Assembly: GCA_902836725.1 (NCBI GenBank)
Contig: CADFRV010000147.1
Location: 1-6,264, forward strand
Reading direction: 5' to 3'
DNA length: 6,264 bases
From: Muribaculaceae bacterium
Lineage (GTDB): Bacteria; Bacteroidota; Bacteroidia; Bacteroidales; Muribaculaceae
Positions 5,419 to 6,264 of this stretch are shown in pieces. Both the position numbers and the translations under genes were made by a program. The notes under the pieces were generated by a model. That model worked only from the letters and a program-made list of their open reading frames with translations, did no database searches and was not told where the DNA came from. The stretch's first letter is position 1; every line of letters begins with the position of its first letter.

Positions 5419-6264
5419 TTATTTCTTCTCCTGAACGGCTGCTACACCGGGGAGGATCTTGCCTTCGATAGCCTCGAGAAGAGCGCCGCCACCGGTAGAA
5501 ACGTAGCTAACCTCGTCAGCGAGACCGAACTTGTTGACGCAAGCCACAGAGTCGCCGCCGCCTACGAGCGAGAAGGCGCCGTTGTTTGTAGCTTCAACGA
5601 TAGCGTCGGCAATGGCGCGTGAGCCTGCGGTGAAGTTATCGAACTCGAACACACCGGCGGGACCGTTCCAGAGGATTGTCTTTGCACCGCGGATAACGTC
5701 GGCGAAAGCCTTGCGGGTCTCGGGACCTGCGTCCATGCCTTCCCATCCTTCGGGAATGTCCATTACGGAGCAGATCTGGGTCTTGGCATCGTTGCTGAAA
5801 GAGTCGGCTGCCACGCAGTCTGTGCCGAGCACGAGGTTCACGCCTTTCTCTTTGGCTTTCTTCATGATGTCGCGTGCGAGATCGAGTTTGTCAAGCTCGC
5901 AGATCGAAATACCTACATTGCCGCCCATGGCTTTTGCGAAGGTGTATGTCATGCCGCCGCAGAGGATGAGGTTGTCAACCTTGTCCATGAGGTTCTCGAT
6001 GATGCCGATTTTGGTGGATACTTTCGAGCCGCCCATGATGGCTGTGAAGGGGCGCTGGATGTCGCTGAGGATCTTGTCAACAGCCTTCACTTCCTTCTCC
6101 ATGAGGTAGCCGAGCATTTTGTCTTCAGCCTTGAAGTAGTCGGCGATAACGGCTGTGGAGGCATGCTTGCGGTGTGCTGTACCGAATGCGTCGTTTACGT
6201 AAACGTCGGCGTAGCTTGCGAGTGTCTCGGCAAACTTCTTCTGACGTTCTTTCATTTCTTTCTT
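5419..6264 (-). CDS. pgk: Phosphoglycerate kinase, C-terminal two thirds (5' truncated by window edge)
   Basis: Catalyses the reversible transfer of phosphate from 1,3-bisphosphoglycerate to ADP, the first ATP-yielding step of glycolysis, in the cytosol. The reading frame is open through base 6264, so the Met codon at 6253-6255 is internal; 281 residues are visible of about 400-420 expected. The N-terminal substrate domain is present only from its last part, DVYVNDAFGTAHRKHAS (residues 20-36). Then come the hinge region and the nucleotide-binding C-terminal domain: IMGGSKVSTKI (76-86) with its ATP-site lysines, LILCGGMTYTFAKA, the adenine-site segment ILWNGPAGVFEFDNF (197-211), VGGGDSVACV (234-243) with the Asp that contacts Mg-nucleotide, and YVSTGGGALLEAIEGK ending in LPGV. 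No disruption is seen. It is on the same strand as the methyltransferase gene, 115 bp away. It is not adjacent to gapA in the visible part. The assignment is secure. Confidence 0.98.
   Translation of the reverse strand, partial: KKEMKERQKKFAETLASYADVYVNDAFGTAHRKHASTAVIADYFKAEDKMLGYLMEKEVKAVDKILSDIQRPFTAIMGGSKVSTKIGIIENLMDKVDNLILCGGMTYTFAKAMGGNVGISICELDKLDLARDIMKKAKEKGVNLVLGTDCVAADSFSNDAKTQICSVMDIPEGWEGMDAGPETRKAFADVIRGAKTILWNGPAGVFEFDNFTAGSRAIADAIVEATNNGAFSLVGGGDSVACVNKFGLADEVSYVSTGGGALLEAIEGKILPGVAAVQEKK

Noticed and set aside
4314..5471. Long + strand open frame of 385 codons opposite the methyltransferase gene
   Set aside because: It is antisense to a gene with clear methyltransferase motifs and runs into the pgk end. 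Its translation is rich in His, Cys, Arg and Gly with no recognisable domain, as expected for a shadow of GC-rich codons.
5531..6109. + strand open frame of 192 codons opposite pgk
   Set aside because: It is antisense to secure pgk coding sequence. Its translation is dominated by Ser, Pro, Ala and Met without domain features.

Overview
The window looks like chromosomal DNA from a fairly GC-rich member of the Bacteroidales (a Bacteroides/Muribaculaceae-like gut bacterium). This rests on three things: an excellent match to the Bacteroidota promoter (TTTG, 21-bp spacer, TAnnTTTG) at 2971-3003, A-rich leaders without Shine-Dalgarno motifs in front of starts, and the style of the proteins (class I fumarase, THUMP-like methyltransferase, YIP1-like membrane protein). 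The genus assignment is inference; there is no 16S or other decisive marker here. Most of the content is core housekeeping. I see no mobile element, CRISPR array, tRNA or rRNA.

Layout, left to right. 1-714 (+) is the C-terminal part of a class I [4Fe-4S] fumarate hydratase, cut by the window edge. 785-2302 (+) is a complete cofactor-independent phosphoglycerate mutase (gpmI), closed by a very strong hairpin terminator at 2331-2378. 2417-2836 (+) is a small, AT-richer gene for a two-helix membrane protein with a bacterial PH-like domain. 2863-3024 (+) appears to hold a decayed C-terminal tail of a DJ-1/PfpI-type glutamine amidotransferase-like protein. A good Bacteroidota promoter overlaps the end of this remnant and drives a two-gene unit: a YIP1-like membrane protein (3028-3633) and smpB (3638-4102), 4 bp apart.

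On the minus strand, running toward smpB, are the C-terminal two thirds of phosphoglycerate kinase (pgk, 5419 to the right edge) and then a complete class I SAM-dependent methyltransferase with a THUMP-like C-terminal domain (4107-5303). smpB and the methyltransferase converge with only 4 bp between their stop codons, so any transcription terminator for either must lie inside the other gene. A stable hairpin at 4147-4177 is a candidate for smpB. The 115-bp pgk-methyltransferase gap is dense in inverted repeats and probably carries the pgk terminator.

Functionally, pgk and gpmI catalyse consecutive steps of lower glycolysis, and fumarase belongs to the fumarate/succinate branch used by anaerobic Bacteroidales. 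smpB is the tmRNA partner in ribosome rescue, and the methyltransferase is probably an RNA-modifying enzyme. I found no previously undescribed system. The most interesting points are the DJ-1/PfpI remnant whose coding sequence now carries a promoter element, and the overlapping 3' ends of smpB and the methyltransferase gene.
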